DNA of 64,000 nt from Bacillota bacterium (GTDB lineage Bacteria > Bacillota > Clostridia > Christensenellales > UMGS416): the NCBI GenBank assembly GCA_016281935.1, contig JAEEJN010000038.1, forward strand, positions 1 to 64,000, in the 5' to 3' direction. Position numbers and translations under genes: made by a program. Shown here one piece after another: positions 8,792-16,883 of the stretch; the first letter of the stretch is position 1, and each line of letters begins with the position of its first letter. The notes under the pieces are model-generated. The model was not told where the DNA came from. It searched no databases and was given only the letters and a program-made list of their open reading frames with translations.

Positions 8792-9559
8792 ATGAACTGG
8801 AACAGTTTTCAGACAGACGCCTATGAAGGCCTGATCGCCGAAACGATCAAGATCCCCGGACATGATGGAAAGCCCATCAGGGCTTACTACTCCCGTCCCC
8901 TCGGAGCGGGCCCTCATCCCGGCATCGTTCTCATTCCTCATATGCCCGGCTGGGATGAGTGGTGCAGGGAGACTGCACGCCGGTTCTCTGCTCACGGGTT
9001 CGCGGTCCTGTGCCCCAACATCTACGAAGACTTCGGTCACGCGACGCCTCCGGAAGTTTCCGGAATGGCCAGAGATGCGGGCGGAGCTACGGACGCTGAC
9101 GTCATGGCGGATACAGCGGGGGCTCTGTCATTCCTGCGCAACAGCACGACCAGCAACGGAAAGGTCGGTGTCATCGGCATGTGCTCCGGCGGCCGCCATA
9201 CTTTCCTTGCGGCCTGTACACTGGATGGAGTGGATGCGGCAGTCGACTGCTGGGGCGGCGGCGTCGTATGTCCCCCTGAGCAGCTGAGTCCTGCACGCCC
9301 TGTGGCTCCTATCGATTATGCGGAGAATCTGGACTGCCCTCTGCTCGGTATTTTCGGCAATGAGGATCGAAGCCCCACGCCTGAGGATGTCAATATCCTG
9401 GAAGCGCGGCTGAAGGAACTTGGCAAGGACTACGAATTCCATCGCTACGACGGCGCAGGACACGGATTCTGGTATTATGACAGACCGATGTACCGTCAGA
9501 CGCAGGCTATGGAATCCTGGAACATCGTTCTGGATTTCTTTGACAGGACGCTGAAATGA
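8792..9559 (+). CDS. Dienelactone hydrolase family protein
   Basis: A 255-residue alpha/beta hydrolase with a cysteine nucleophile: GMCSGGR places Cys131 at the nucleophile elbow, as in carboxymethylenebutenolidase. The acid lies in FGNEDRSPTPED and the base is the His of GAGHGFWYYD. The family opens lactones or hydrolyses small esters. The gene has a good AAAGGAGG site and overlaps by four bases (ATGA) a radical-SAM enzyme. The pairing is unusual and is noted in the findings. Cytoplasmic, no signal peptide. Confidence 0.85.
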   Translation: MNWNSFQTDAYEGLIAETIKIPGHDGKPIRAYYSRPLGAGPHPGIVLIPHMPGWDEWCRETARRFSAHGFAVLCPNIYEDFGHATPPEVSGMARDAGGATDADVMADTAGALSFLRNSTTSNGKVGVIGMCSGGRHTFLAACTLDGVDAAVDCWGGGVVCPPEQLSPARPVAPIDYAENLDCPLLGIFGNEDRSPTPEDVNILEARLKELGKDYEFHRYDGAGHGFWYYDRPMYRQTQAMESWNIVLDFFDRTLK

Positions 9560-10743
9560 CAGCCGGGAAGATCCCGTTTTCCCTGATCGTCAAACCTGCG
9601 GGTTCACGGTGCAATCTGCATTGCCGCTACTGTTATTATCTGGAAAAGTCCAAGTATTCTTCCCATGAGCGTCAGACGGTCATGGGAGACGATCTCCTGG
9701 AGGCCATGATCGTTCAGGCAATCCAGGGAAATCCGGGCCCCGTCGTGTCCTTTACCTGGCATGGCGGGGAACCGACCCTGGCGGGCCTTGATTTCTATCG
9801 AAAGGCTGTGGCATTCGAAAAGAAACACCTGCCGCGTGGCTGGCAGGCCTGGAACAATCTGCAGACGAACGGTCTTCTTCTGGATAATGAATGGTGCCGT
9901 TTTCTCCAGAAAGAGCATTTTGATGTCGGATTGAGCATCGACGGGACTGAAACTGTACATGATACCAATCGTGTCGATCTTGGCGGAAACGGTACCTGGA
10001 AGAGAGTAAGGGAATCCTGCAGACGTCTGCAGCGGACAGGCGTGCAGCCGGATCTTCTCTGCACAGTGACTTCTGCTTCCGCAGCCGATCCGGTCGGCGT
10101 ATACCGTTCTCTCCGGGAACTGGATACGGGGTGGATCCAATTCATCCCTGTGGTCGTATATCGGGAAGACGGTACTTTGACGGAGGAATCCGTTACGCCT
10201 GAAGCTTACGGAGATTTTCTTACTGCGGTTTTTGACGAATGGATGACGAACGATCTGGGCCGGCTCGATGTGCAGCTGTTTGCGGAATGTGCGAAAGTCT
10301 GGGCAGGCGGCTCGGCTGCCGTATGTACGATGGCTCCGACCTGCGGTCAGGTCCTTGTCGTGGAGGAAGACGGTGCCGTGTATGCCTGCGATCATTATGT
10401 GGATTCCGAACACAGACTGGGCAGCCTGGAACGCGATCGCCTTGACGATCTGGCTCACGGATCTTTTCAGCGTGCATTTGGACTCTCGAAACAGGATTCT
10501 CTGACAGAGACCTGTAAGCATTGCCCCTATTTGTCTGTCTGTTCCGGCGGATGCCCCAAAGACAGAACGGTAAAAGGGCCGGCAGGGGAAAAGGGACATT
10601 ATCTGCTCTGTCCAGGGCTTCTTCGCTTTTTTGCTCATGCTGAGCCCCGACTCAGAGAGATGATGAGGCTGTCCGGGGAGGGACGAACACCTGCGGAGAT
10701 CATGGAACGGATGAGAATCAATGGAAACAATATGCCCGGCTGA
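9556..10743 (+). CDS. Radical SAM enzyme, anaerobic sulfatase-maturase type
   Basis: A 395-residue radical SAM/SPASM protein. The SAM-binding [4Fe-4S] motif CNLHCRYC uses Cys19, Cys23 and Cys26, followed by FTWHGGEPTLAG. The C-terminal SPASM region carries the auxiliary-cluster cysteines, including GAVYACDHYV and CKHCPYLSVCSGGCP. This layout is that of anSME, which oxidises an active-site Cys or Ser of sulfatases to formylglycine. No sulfatase lies in the window; the immediate partner is a cysteine hydrolase. The start overlaps the hydrolase stop (ATGA), and the stop lies inside the terminator stem. Another SPASM peptide-modifying role cannot be excluded. Confidence 0.85.
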   Translation: MTAGKIPFSLIVKPAGSRCNLHCRYCYYLEKSKYSSHERQTVMGDDLLEAMIVQAIQGNPGPVVSFTWHGGEPTLAGLDFYRKAVAFEKKHLPRGWQAWNNLQTNGLLLDNEWCRFLQKEHFDVGLSIDGTETVHDTNRVDLGGNGTWKRVRESCRRLQRTGVQPDLLCTVTSASAADPVGVYRSLRELDTGWIQFIPVVVYREDGTLTEESVTPEAYGDFLTAVFDEWMTNDLGRLDVQLFAECAKVWAGGSAAVCTMAPTCGQVLVVEEDGAVYACDHYVDSEHRLGSLERDRLDDLAHGSFQRAFGLSKQDSLTETCKHCPYLSVCSGGCPKDRTVKGPAGEKGHYLLCPGLLRFFAHAEPRLREMMRLSGEGRTPAEIMERMRINGNNMPG

Positions 10744-10759
10744 CGAGTCGGGCTTTTTT
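10734..10759 (+). terminator. Rho-independent terminator containing the stop codon
   Basis: An eight-pair stem (one G-T wobble) from GCCCGGCT to AGTCGGGC at 10734-10753, followed by six T. The TGA stop of the radical-SAM gene is inside it. Confidence 0.8.
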
Positions 10760-11022
10760 GATTGAGGGATTCTGAAACGGCTCTGATCCTGTGAGGTTCG
10801 GAGATGAAAATGACAGAGTATGCATGTGATTATGCATAATTCGGTCTGTATTTCGAATTTTAAGGAACAATTGTGCAATAACAAGCGCCTGAATATGGCT
10901 GAATTCACAAAAAGTTTTATTTTTTTGGGATTGACAGAAAATGAATGCAAGAGTAAAATACATACATTGATATGAACGGGACATTTATGCCCGTTTGTAT
11001 AAAATTTATTAGGAGGAACAAC
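10760..11022 (+). promoter_or_regulatory. Regulatory leader of the ABC importer operon
   Basis: No gene here. A near-consensus promoter, TTGACA (10931-10936), 17-base spacer and TAAAAT (10954-10959), lies in an AT-rich stretch. Upstream are two copies of TATGCAT (10819-10825, 10831-10837) and the palindrome ACAATTGT (10867-10874), possible regulator sites. Downstream a small hairpin ACGGG/CCCGT (10976-10994) sits in the leader, then AGGAGG before the start codon. Confidence 0.75.
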
Positions 11023-12930
11023 ATGAGTAGGAAAATGAAGCTCGTTGCTGCCCTGCTTGCCGTCATGATGCTTGTTGGCGTGCTGGCCGGCTGCAAAGCG
11101 AACACTCCTGCCAACACTGTTTCCGGTCAGCAGATCACCGGTTCTACTACTGAACTGTCTGGTGACTGGGGCAACGCGTGGTGGACGAACAACGCGGCCG
11201 ATAATGACGTTCGCAGCCTGATGAACGGTTACGGCACTGTCGTCGTCAACCAGACCGGCGAGTACTTCTTCGATCCCACCGTTGTTGCTGAGCATTCCGA
11301 TTCTACCGATGCTGACGGCAACAAGACCTTCACCATGAAGATCAACAAGGGTCTGAAGTACAACGACGGCAAAGAGATCACCGCGAAGGACTATGTGGCT
11401 TACATGCTGCTGGCCTATTCTCCCATCATCAAGGATATGGGCGGTAAGGTCACTCCTTCCCAGGTCTACGGCGCTGCGGCCTATCAGGCCGGCGAAGCCA
11501 CTGAACTTGCCGGCGTCCGTCTGCTGGGCGACCTCGAGTTCTCCGTGACCATCAATGCCGACTTCCTGCCTTACTTCTACGACATCACCTATGCTGGCGT
11601 GTCTCCTCTGCCCATGCAGATGTGGCTGCCTGAAGGTGTTGACGTGAAGGATGACGGCAACGGCGCTTACTTCACCGGCCTGGATGCCGACAAGGCTAAG
11701 GAGACCGTTGAAAAGGCCCGTTACCTGAGCGAGAAGCGCGTCTGCTCCGGCCCCTATCAGCTGGAGAGCTTTGACCAGTCTTCCCTGCAGGCGGTCCTGA
11801 CCGTGAACCCCAACTATGCCGGCAACTTTGAAGGCCAGAAGGCTTCCATCGCCAAGGTCATCTATGTCAAGGTTATCACCGAGACCGAATTCGATCAGCT
11901 CTCCACCGGCCAGGTGGACGTCCTGCAGACTCTGTCTGACGGCGAAGAGATCGACAAGGCTCTGGACCTTGAGGCCAAGGGCGGCTTCAAAACTGCTAAC
12001 TATCTGCGCGCCGGCTACGGCAAGCTGATGTTCCAGTGCGACTTCGGTCCCACCCAGTTCATCGGTGTCCGTCATGCCATCGCTTACCTGCTTGACCGCA
12101 ACGACTTCGCCACCACCTTCACCGGCGGTTACGGATCCGTGGTGCACGGCCCCTATGGCCTGGCCATGTGGATGTATGAGAAAGGCGAAGAGGAGCTCAA
12201 CGCCAAGCTGAACACCTACACCTATTCTCTGGATTCCGCTATCAAGGAACTCGAAGAAGCCGGATTCACCCTGAACGAGAAGGGCGAACCCTATGCCGGC
12301 GAAGGCCCGCGCTATAAGAAGGTCACTGCTGAAGAGGCTGGCGACTATGCTCATAACGTGACCCTGGACGACGGCACCATCCTGATGCCCTGCATCATCG
12401 AGTGGTCTTCTTCCGAGAACAACCCCGTGTCTGAGCTGCTGGCTGTCAAACTGGCCAACACCGAAGCCACCAAGAGCGCCGGCGTCGTCATCAACCAGCA
12501 CGTGATGACCTTCACCGAGCTCCTGAACTACATGTATCGTGACTCTTCTCAGGGCGACCAGTACGCCGTGCCCACCTATGGCATGTACAACCTGGCCACC
12601 AACTTCAGCCCCGTGTATGACATGTCCTACAGCTGGACTTCCGATCCCGAGCTGGTCGCTCAGGGATACAACACCAACTTCCTGTTCGACGACAAGCTGG
12701 ATAAGCTGTCCATGGACATGGTGTACGGCGTTGAATCCGGCGACAATGATACCTATCTGAAGCTCTGGCTCGAATACATTGAGCGCTGGAACGAGCTGCT
12801 GCCCGAAGTGCCGCTGTACTCCAATGACTATCACGACGTGTATGCCGACAAGTTCGATCATTACGACGTGTCCTCTTACTGGAGCAGCATCGATCAGCTG
12901 CCCTATATGACCGCGAAAGCCGAGAAGTAA
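11023..12930 (+). CDS. ABC importer substrate-binding lipoprotein (Dpp/Opp family 5)
   Basis: A 635-residue extracytoplasmic solute-binding protein of the SBP_bac_5 type, which also includes oligosaccharide binders. The lipoprotein signal peptide ends in the lipobox LAGC with Cys24. Family segments include KTFTMKINKGLKYNDGKEI, RVCSGPYQLESF and the RHAIAYLLDR helix. The start at 11023 is set by AGGAGG; an upstream extension would spoil the signal peptide. Codon use is strongly biased, suggesting high expression, and a hairpin follows it before the permease genes. It is presumably the ligand receptor for the importer encoded by the next genes. The ligand is not readable; flanking GH51 genes favour an oligosaccharide over a peptide. 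Confidence 0.9.
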   Translation: MSRKMKLVAALLAVMMLVGVLAGCKANTPANTVSGQQITGSTTELSGDWGNAWWTNNAADNDVRSLMNGYGTVVVNQTGEYFFDPTVVAEHSDSTDADGNKTFTMKINKGLKYNDGKEITAKDYVAYMLLAYSPIIKDMGGKVTPSQVYGAAAYQAGEATELAGVRLLGDLEFSVTINADFLPYFYDITYAGVSPLPMQMWLPEGVDVKDDGNGAYFTGLDADKAKETVEKARYLSEKRVCSGPYQLESFDQSSLQAVLTVNPNYAGNFEGQKASIAKVIYVKVITETEFDQLSTGQVDVLQTLSDGEEIDKALDLEAKGGFKTANYLRAGYGKLMFQCDFGPTQFIGVRHAIAYLLDRNDFATTFTGGYGSVVHGPYGLAMWMYEKGEEELNAKLNTYTYSLDSAIKELEEAGFTLNEKGEPYAGEGPRYKKVTAEEAGDYAHNVTLDDGTILMPCIIEWSSSENNPVSELLAVKLANTEATKSAGVVINQHVMTFTELLNYMYRDSSQGDQYAVPTYGMYNLATNFSPVYDMSYSWTSDPELVAQGYNTNFLFDDKLDKLSMDMVYGVESGDNDTYLKLWLEYIERWNELLPEVPLYSNDYHDVYADKFDHYDVSSYWSSIDQLPYMTAKAEK

Positions 12931-12948
12931 TCGAATCATCCAGACCAA

Positions 12949-12976
12949 GCAGGGCGGGGGATTCCCCCCGTCCTGC
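12949..12976 (+). terminator. Intercistronic hairpin between binding protein and permease genes
   Basis: GC-rich stem GCAGG-CGGGGG / CCCCCCG-CCTGC with an ATT loop and small mismatches, without a real T-run. Probably a partial terminator or 3' stabiliser that makes the binding protein more abundant than the membrane parts. Confidence 0.6.
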
Positions 12977-13056
12977 ATTTCTTCGAAGAAAAACAGTTTT
13001 ATCAGTTAAAGCAGCAAAGGGCTACAGCCTGATGCGAGGAAGGCGGAATCAAGGTT

Positions 13057-14043
13057 ATGGCAAAATACATTCTTAAACGTTTGGCGTATATGCTGGTCGT
13101 ATTCACGATCATCGCCGCGCTGATGTTTTTCCTGTATAACCTGATCCCAGGCGATCCGGCCCGTGCCGAAGTTGAGGCTTTGAAGAGTACGCTCAAACCT
13201 GAACAGTATGAACAGATGTATCAGGAAGCACGCGCCAGACTTGGATTGGATCAGCCGATGGTGGTCAGATTCTTCAAGTGGTACTTCGGTATCTGGACAG
13301 GCCATTTCGGCTTCTCCAACTATTACAAGGCCAACGTCATCGATATCGTGAAGGAGCCCATGATGAACACCCTGTTCATCAATATCTTCTCCACCTTCCT
13401 GGCATTAGGCTGCACGATTCCTCTGGGTATCTACTGTGCTGTACATCAGCAGAGCAAATTCGACCAGGGCGTGCAGGTGGGTACGATCGTCGGGTATTCC
13501 ATTCCCGGCTACATCATCGCTCTGATCTTCATTTACATCTTCTCCGTTACACTGCGCTGGTTCCCGGTTTCGGGATCCAAAGCTCCCGGATCGAGCCTCA
13601 CGGGATTCCCGGCACTGATGGAGAGACTCTATTACATCTGTCTGCCTCTGATCGTAATGACGTTCAGTGCTCTTGGCGGCATGACACGTTATGTCCGCGC
13701 TGCCATGATTGATGCTCTCAGCATGGATTACATCAGGACCGCAAGAGCGAAGGGCCTTCGCGAAAAGGTCGTCATCTATTCGCATGCATGGCGCAACGCA
13801 CTTCTTCCCGTCATCACGCTGATCATAGGATGGTTCCTGGGAATCTTCTCCGGATCCATCATCATCGAGAACACGTTCAACCTGAACGGCATGGGCCAGT
13901 TGTACTACAAAGGCCTGACGAACCAGGACTATGAACTCGTTCTTGCGATGCAGATGTTCTATACAGCCGTATCCCTGGTCGGAGCTCTGCTGATCGACTT
14001 GAGTTACGGCCTGGTCGACCCGCGCGTCCGCGTCAACAAGTAA
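13057..14043 (+). CDS. ABC importer permease, DppB/OppB type
   Basis: A 328-residue inner-membrane permease of normal length. The N-terminal helix is followed by the family segment NLIPGDPA and by RLGLDQPMVVRFFKW, then about five further helices. The cytoplasmic coupling loop DYIRTARAKGL is the EAA-type motif that docks on the ATPase, and the C-terminus ends LVDPRVR as usual for DppB. It lies 126 bases after the binding-protein gene and 10 bases before the second permease. It should form a heterodimer with the unusual DppC-like protein that follows. Confidence 0.92.
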   Translation: MAKYILKRLAYMLVVFTIIAALMFFLYNLIPGDPARAEVEALKSTLKPEQYEQMYQEARARLGLDQPMVVRFFKWYFGIWTGHFGFSNYYKANVIDIVKEPMMNTLFINIFSTFLALGCTIPLGIYCAVHQQSKFDQGVQVGTIVGYSIPGYIIALIFIYIFSVTLRWFPVSGSKAPGSSLTGFPALMERLYYICLPLIVMTFSALGGMTRYVRAAMIDALSMDYIRTARAKGLREKVVIYSHAWRNALLPVITLIIGWFLGIFSGSIIIENTFNLNGMGQLYYKGLTNQDYELVLAMQMFYTAVSLVGALLIDLSYGLVDPRVRVNK

Positions 14044-14053
14044 GGAGGAAAAG

Positions 14054-15883
14054 ATGGCTGAAGAAAAGAAAAAAGGTTTCTTCTCTTTCCTCCGTTTTGG
14101 AAAGAAGAAAGAAGTCGATATCTTCCAGGAAGAACAGGTGCAGAGCCCGCTTCGCACCATCATTTCCAATTTCCTGCACAATCGTATCGCCATGACGGGT
14201 CTGATCGTGTTCCTTGCGATCTTCGTATTCGTCATGATCGGCCCCCACATCTGGATCCTGGATCTGGGGTATGAGGACAATACGCAGGTCAACGTAGCCC
14301 CCGGCCTCGATATGATGAGTTATCCCAGAGCGCTTGTAAACGAAGGCGTGCAGAAGATTGCCGTCGGCAATACCTTCTCTGTGGGCCTTTCCAAGGAAGG
14401 ACACGTATATACCTGGGGCAAGACGAAGATCACTGAAGTCGTCGATATCCGCGAGATTCCTGAAGAAGTGAAAAAAGCGACGATCATCGATATCGCCGCA
14501 GGCCAGGACCACGTCGTGGCTGTGGATGATAAAGGCAAGGTCTATGTCTGGGGCAATACCCGTCAGGGACAGAACAAAGTCCCGAGCGAGATGATGCAGC
14601 TTGAGAACGGCGACCGGATCAAGCAGATGTCTGCCGGTTATCAGGCGTCCGTTGCCGTTACGGAACAGGGAAAGCTATTTGTCTGGGGCAATGCCAACAT
14701 CTTTGATGCAAAGATCAACAGTGCCGTGAAGGAAAAGCTGATTGAAAAAGCAGTCTGCACTTCCTATGCATACATCGTTCTGACGAAGGATGGCCAGGTG
14801 CTGTATCCCGGATTTGAGTCCAATGCTTTCTCCAATATCCCCGAGAGCCTGTCTTCCGGAGTTGTGGATATTGCCGCTTCTTCCCAGACTGTTGCTGCTC
14901 TGAAAGCGGACGGCACTGTCGTGGTTTGGGGCAACTCCTCCAACGGTGAGGATTTGCTTCCTGATTTCCCGTCCAAGATCATTAATATCGAAGGTGGTCG
15001 TCTGCATTATTCCGCACTCATGGAAAACGGTGACGTCATCAGCTGGGGCAGCAATAAGAACGGACAGATCAACCTGCCGGCAAGCGTCAACTCCGGCGAA
15101 AAGCTCGTCAATGTTTTCGTGGGAAACAACCAGAACTACGGAATCACCGAATCCGGAAAGATCAAGACATGGGGTCATGTAGGTTACCTGATGGGGACCG
15201 ACAACCTCGGCCGTGATATCCTGACACGCCTCGTCAACGGCGGCAGAATGACCATGACCGTCGGTGCGGTTTCCGTTGCCATCTCTCTTGTCATCGGCGT
15301 TGTGTTCGGTTCACTGGCCGGATACTTCGGAGGCAAGGTCGACATGATCATCATGCGTGTGTCCGAAGTGGTCGGCGGTCTGCCGTTCCTCCCGTTTGCA
15401 ATGATTCTGTCTGCCATCGTACAGGCGACGATGAACCAGACACAGAGAATCTACATGATCATGGTGGTCCTGGGCGTTCTGTCCTGGCCCGGACTGTGCC
15501 GTCTCGTACGTGCGCAGATCCTGGCTGCCCGTGAAGAGGAATTCGTCACGGCAGCAAAGGCCATGGGTGTCGAAGAGCTCCAGATCGTATTCAAACATAT
15601 CCTTCCCAATGTTCTGTCCATCATCGTCGTTAACGCGACACTGGACTTTGCCACATGCATGCTGACGGAATCTTCGCTGTCCTATCTCGGATTCGGCGTA
15701 GCTCCGCCGCAGCCCACCTGGGGCAACATGCTGACCGGCGCCAACAACTCGGTCGTGATCCAGCAGTACTGGTGGCGTTGGGTATTCCCCTCCGCGATCT
15801 TCGGTCTGTGCACGATCTGCATCAATACTATCGGCGACGGCCTGCGCGACGCGATCGACCCCAAGAGCGATCGTCAGAGATAG
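14054..15883 (+). CDS. ABC importer permease, DppC/OppC type, with inserted seven-repeat RCC1-like beta-propeller
   Basis: A 609-residue permease, about twice the usual 300. Residues 1-35 are a basic cytoplasmic tail, and 46-68 are the first helix. From about residue 92 to 375 come seven repeats of about 40 residues with the RCC1/BLIP-II pattern: AVGNTFSVGLSKEG-VYTWG, AAGQDHVVAVDDKG-VYVWG, then five more. At residue 381 the canonical DppC motif GTDNLGRDI resumes, followed by the membrane core and the EAA-type loop EEFVTAAKAMG. The propeller thus lies in the first extracytoplasmic loop. The frame is continuous, and codon use is alike on both sides, so this is one gene. Likely role of the insert: contact with the binding protein, cell wall or ligand; not known. 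Confidence 0.93.
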   Translation: MAEEKKKGFFSFLRFGKKKEVDIFQEEQVQSPLRTIISNFLHNRIAMTGLIVFLAIFVFVMIGPHIWILDLGYEDNTQVNVAPGLDMMSYPRALVNEGVQKIAVGNTFSVGLSKEGHVYTWGKTKITEVVDIREIPEEVKKATIIDIAAGQDHVVAVDDKGKVYVWGNTRQGQNKVPSEMMQLENGDRIKQMSAGYQASVAVTEQGKLFVWGNANIFDAKINSAVKEKLIEKAVCTSYAYIVLTKDGQVLYPGFESNAFSNIPESLSSGVVDIAASSQTVAALKADGTVVVWGNSSNGEDLLPDFPSKIINIEGGRLHYSALMENGDVISWGSNKNGQINLPASVNSGEKLVNVFVGNNQNYGITESGKIKTWGHVGYLMGTDNLGRDILTRLVNGGRMTMTVGAVSVAISLVIGVVFGSLAGYFGGKVDMIIMRVSEVVGGLPFLPFAMILSAIVQATMNQTQRIYMIMVVLGVLSWPGLCRLVRAQILAAREEEFVTAAKAMGVEELQIVFKHILPNVLSIIVVNATLDFATCMLTESSLSYLGFGVAPPQPTWGNMLTGANNSVVIQQYWWRWVFPSAIFGLCTICINTIGDGLRDAIDPKSDRQR

Positions 15884-15893
15884 GAGGTAGAAA

Positions 15894-16883
15894 ATGGCAT
15901 TATTGGAAATGCGTGATTTGCACACCTATTTCAAGACCAAGCGCGGTATCGTGAAGGCAGTCAACGGTGTGTCCTACAGCGTAGAAGCCGGAAGAACTCT
16001 CGGCGTAGTCGGTGAGTCCGGTTCAGGAAAATCCGTATCCGCCATGAGCATGCTGAGGCTTCTTGACGGCAACGGCTATATCGACAGCGGTGAGATCATT
16101 TTCGATGGCAGGGATCTGACGAAGATCTCCATGAACGATATGTATAAGGTCCGCGGGAACGAGATTTCGGTAATCTTCCAGGAACCCATGACGTCCCTGA
16201 ATCCCGTGTTCACCGTCGAAAAGCAGCTCAGTGAGCCTTTCATGATCCATCAGGGCATGAACAAGAAGGAAGCGGCGATCAAGAGCGTTGAGATGCTCTC
16301 CGACGTTAAGATCCCGAATCCTGAAGTTGTGGCGAAGCAGTATCCCCACCAGCTCTCCGGCGGTATGCGTCAGCGTGTCATGATCGCCATGGCACTGGCC
16401 TGCAAACCCAAGCTTCTGATTGCGGACGAGCCCACAACGGCCCTGGACGTGACGATTCAGGCGCAGATCCTGCGTCTTATGAATGATTTGAAGGCCGAAC
16501 ACGGTACTTCGATCCTGTTCATTACTCATGACCTCGGTGTTATCAACCAGATGGCGGATGATGTTGCGGTCATGTACTGCGGACAGGTCGTGGAGAAAGC
16601 ACCTGCCCGGACTATCTTCAGTCCTTCCACCCGTTTCTCCCATCCTTATACTCAGGGCCTCATGGATTCCATCCCGCGCCTTGACACTCCGGCAAACGTC
16701 CGTCTGGATGCAATTCCCGGTGCTGTTCCTCATCCGCTGGATCTCCCCAAGGGCTGCAAGTTCGCACCTCGCTGCAAGTACTGCACGAAGCGCTGCATGG
16801 AAGAAGAGCCGGAACTGGTGGATATCTCGGACGAGCAGCAGATCCGCTGCTTCTATCCGGAAAAGGAGGCAAGGAATGGATAA
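15894..16883 (+). CDS. ABC importer ATPase, DppD/OppD type
   Basis: A 329-residue nucleotide-binding subunit with all standard motifs: Walker A GESGSGKSV, Q-loop VIFQEPMTSLNP, signature LSGGMRQRV, Walker B LLIADEPTTALD, and switch His in FITHDLGV. The C-terminal oligopeptide-transporter domain holds the cysteine cluster CKFAPRCKYCTKRC plus a later Cys, which in some family members binds an iron-sulfur cluster. GGAGG precedes the start. It overlaps the next ATPase gene by eight bases. Length is normal, in contrast to its partner. Confidence 0.93.
   Translation: MALLEMRDLHTYFKTKRGIVKAVNGVSYSVEAGRTLGVVGESGSGKSVSAMSMLRLLDGNGYIDSGEIIFDGRDLTKISMNDMYKVRGNEISVIFQEPMTSLNPVFTVEKQLSEPFMIHQGMNKKEAAIKSVEMLSDVKIPNPEVVAKQYPHQLSGGMRQRVMIAMALACKPKLLIADEPTTALDVTIQAQILRLMNDLKAEHGTSILFITHDLGVINQMADDVAVMYCGQVVEKAPARTIFSPSTRFSHPYTQGLMDSIPRLDTPANVRLDAIPGAVPHPLDLPKGCKFAPRCKYCTKRCMEEEPELVDISDEQQIRCFYPEKEARNG

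Noticed and set aside
8792-10743. A sulfatase cluster
   Set aside because: Only the maturase-type enzyme is present; no protein with a C/S-X-P-X-R sulfatase motif was found in the window.
9604-12978. Very long open frame on the - strand (over 1100 codons) under the radical-SAM and binding-protein genes
   Set aside because: It is the antisense image of strongly codon-biased genes; the + strand products have clear families, signal peptide and ribosome sites, whereas the - strand product has no domains.
14054-15883. The propeller permease as two genes fused by error
   Set aside because: The frame is continuous, repeats fill the loop exactly between the first helix and GTDNLGRD, no start site occurs inside, and composition does not change.
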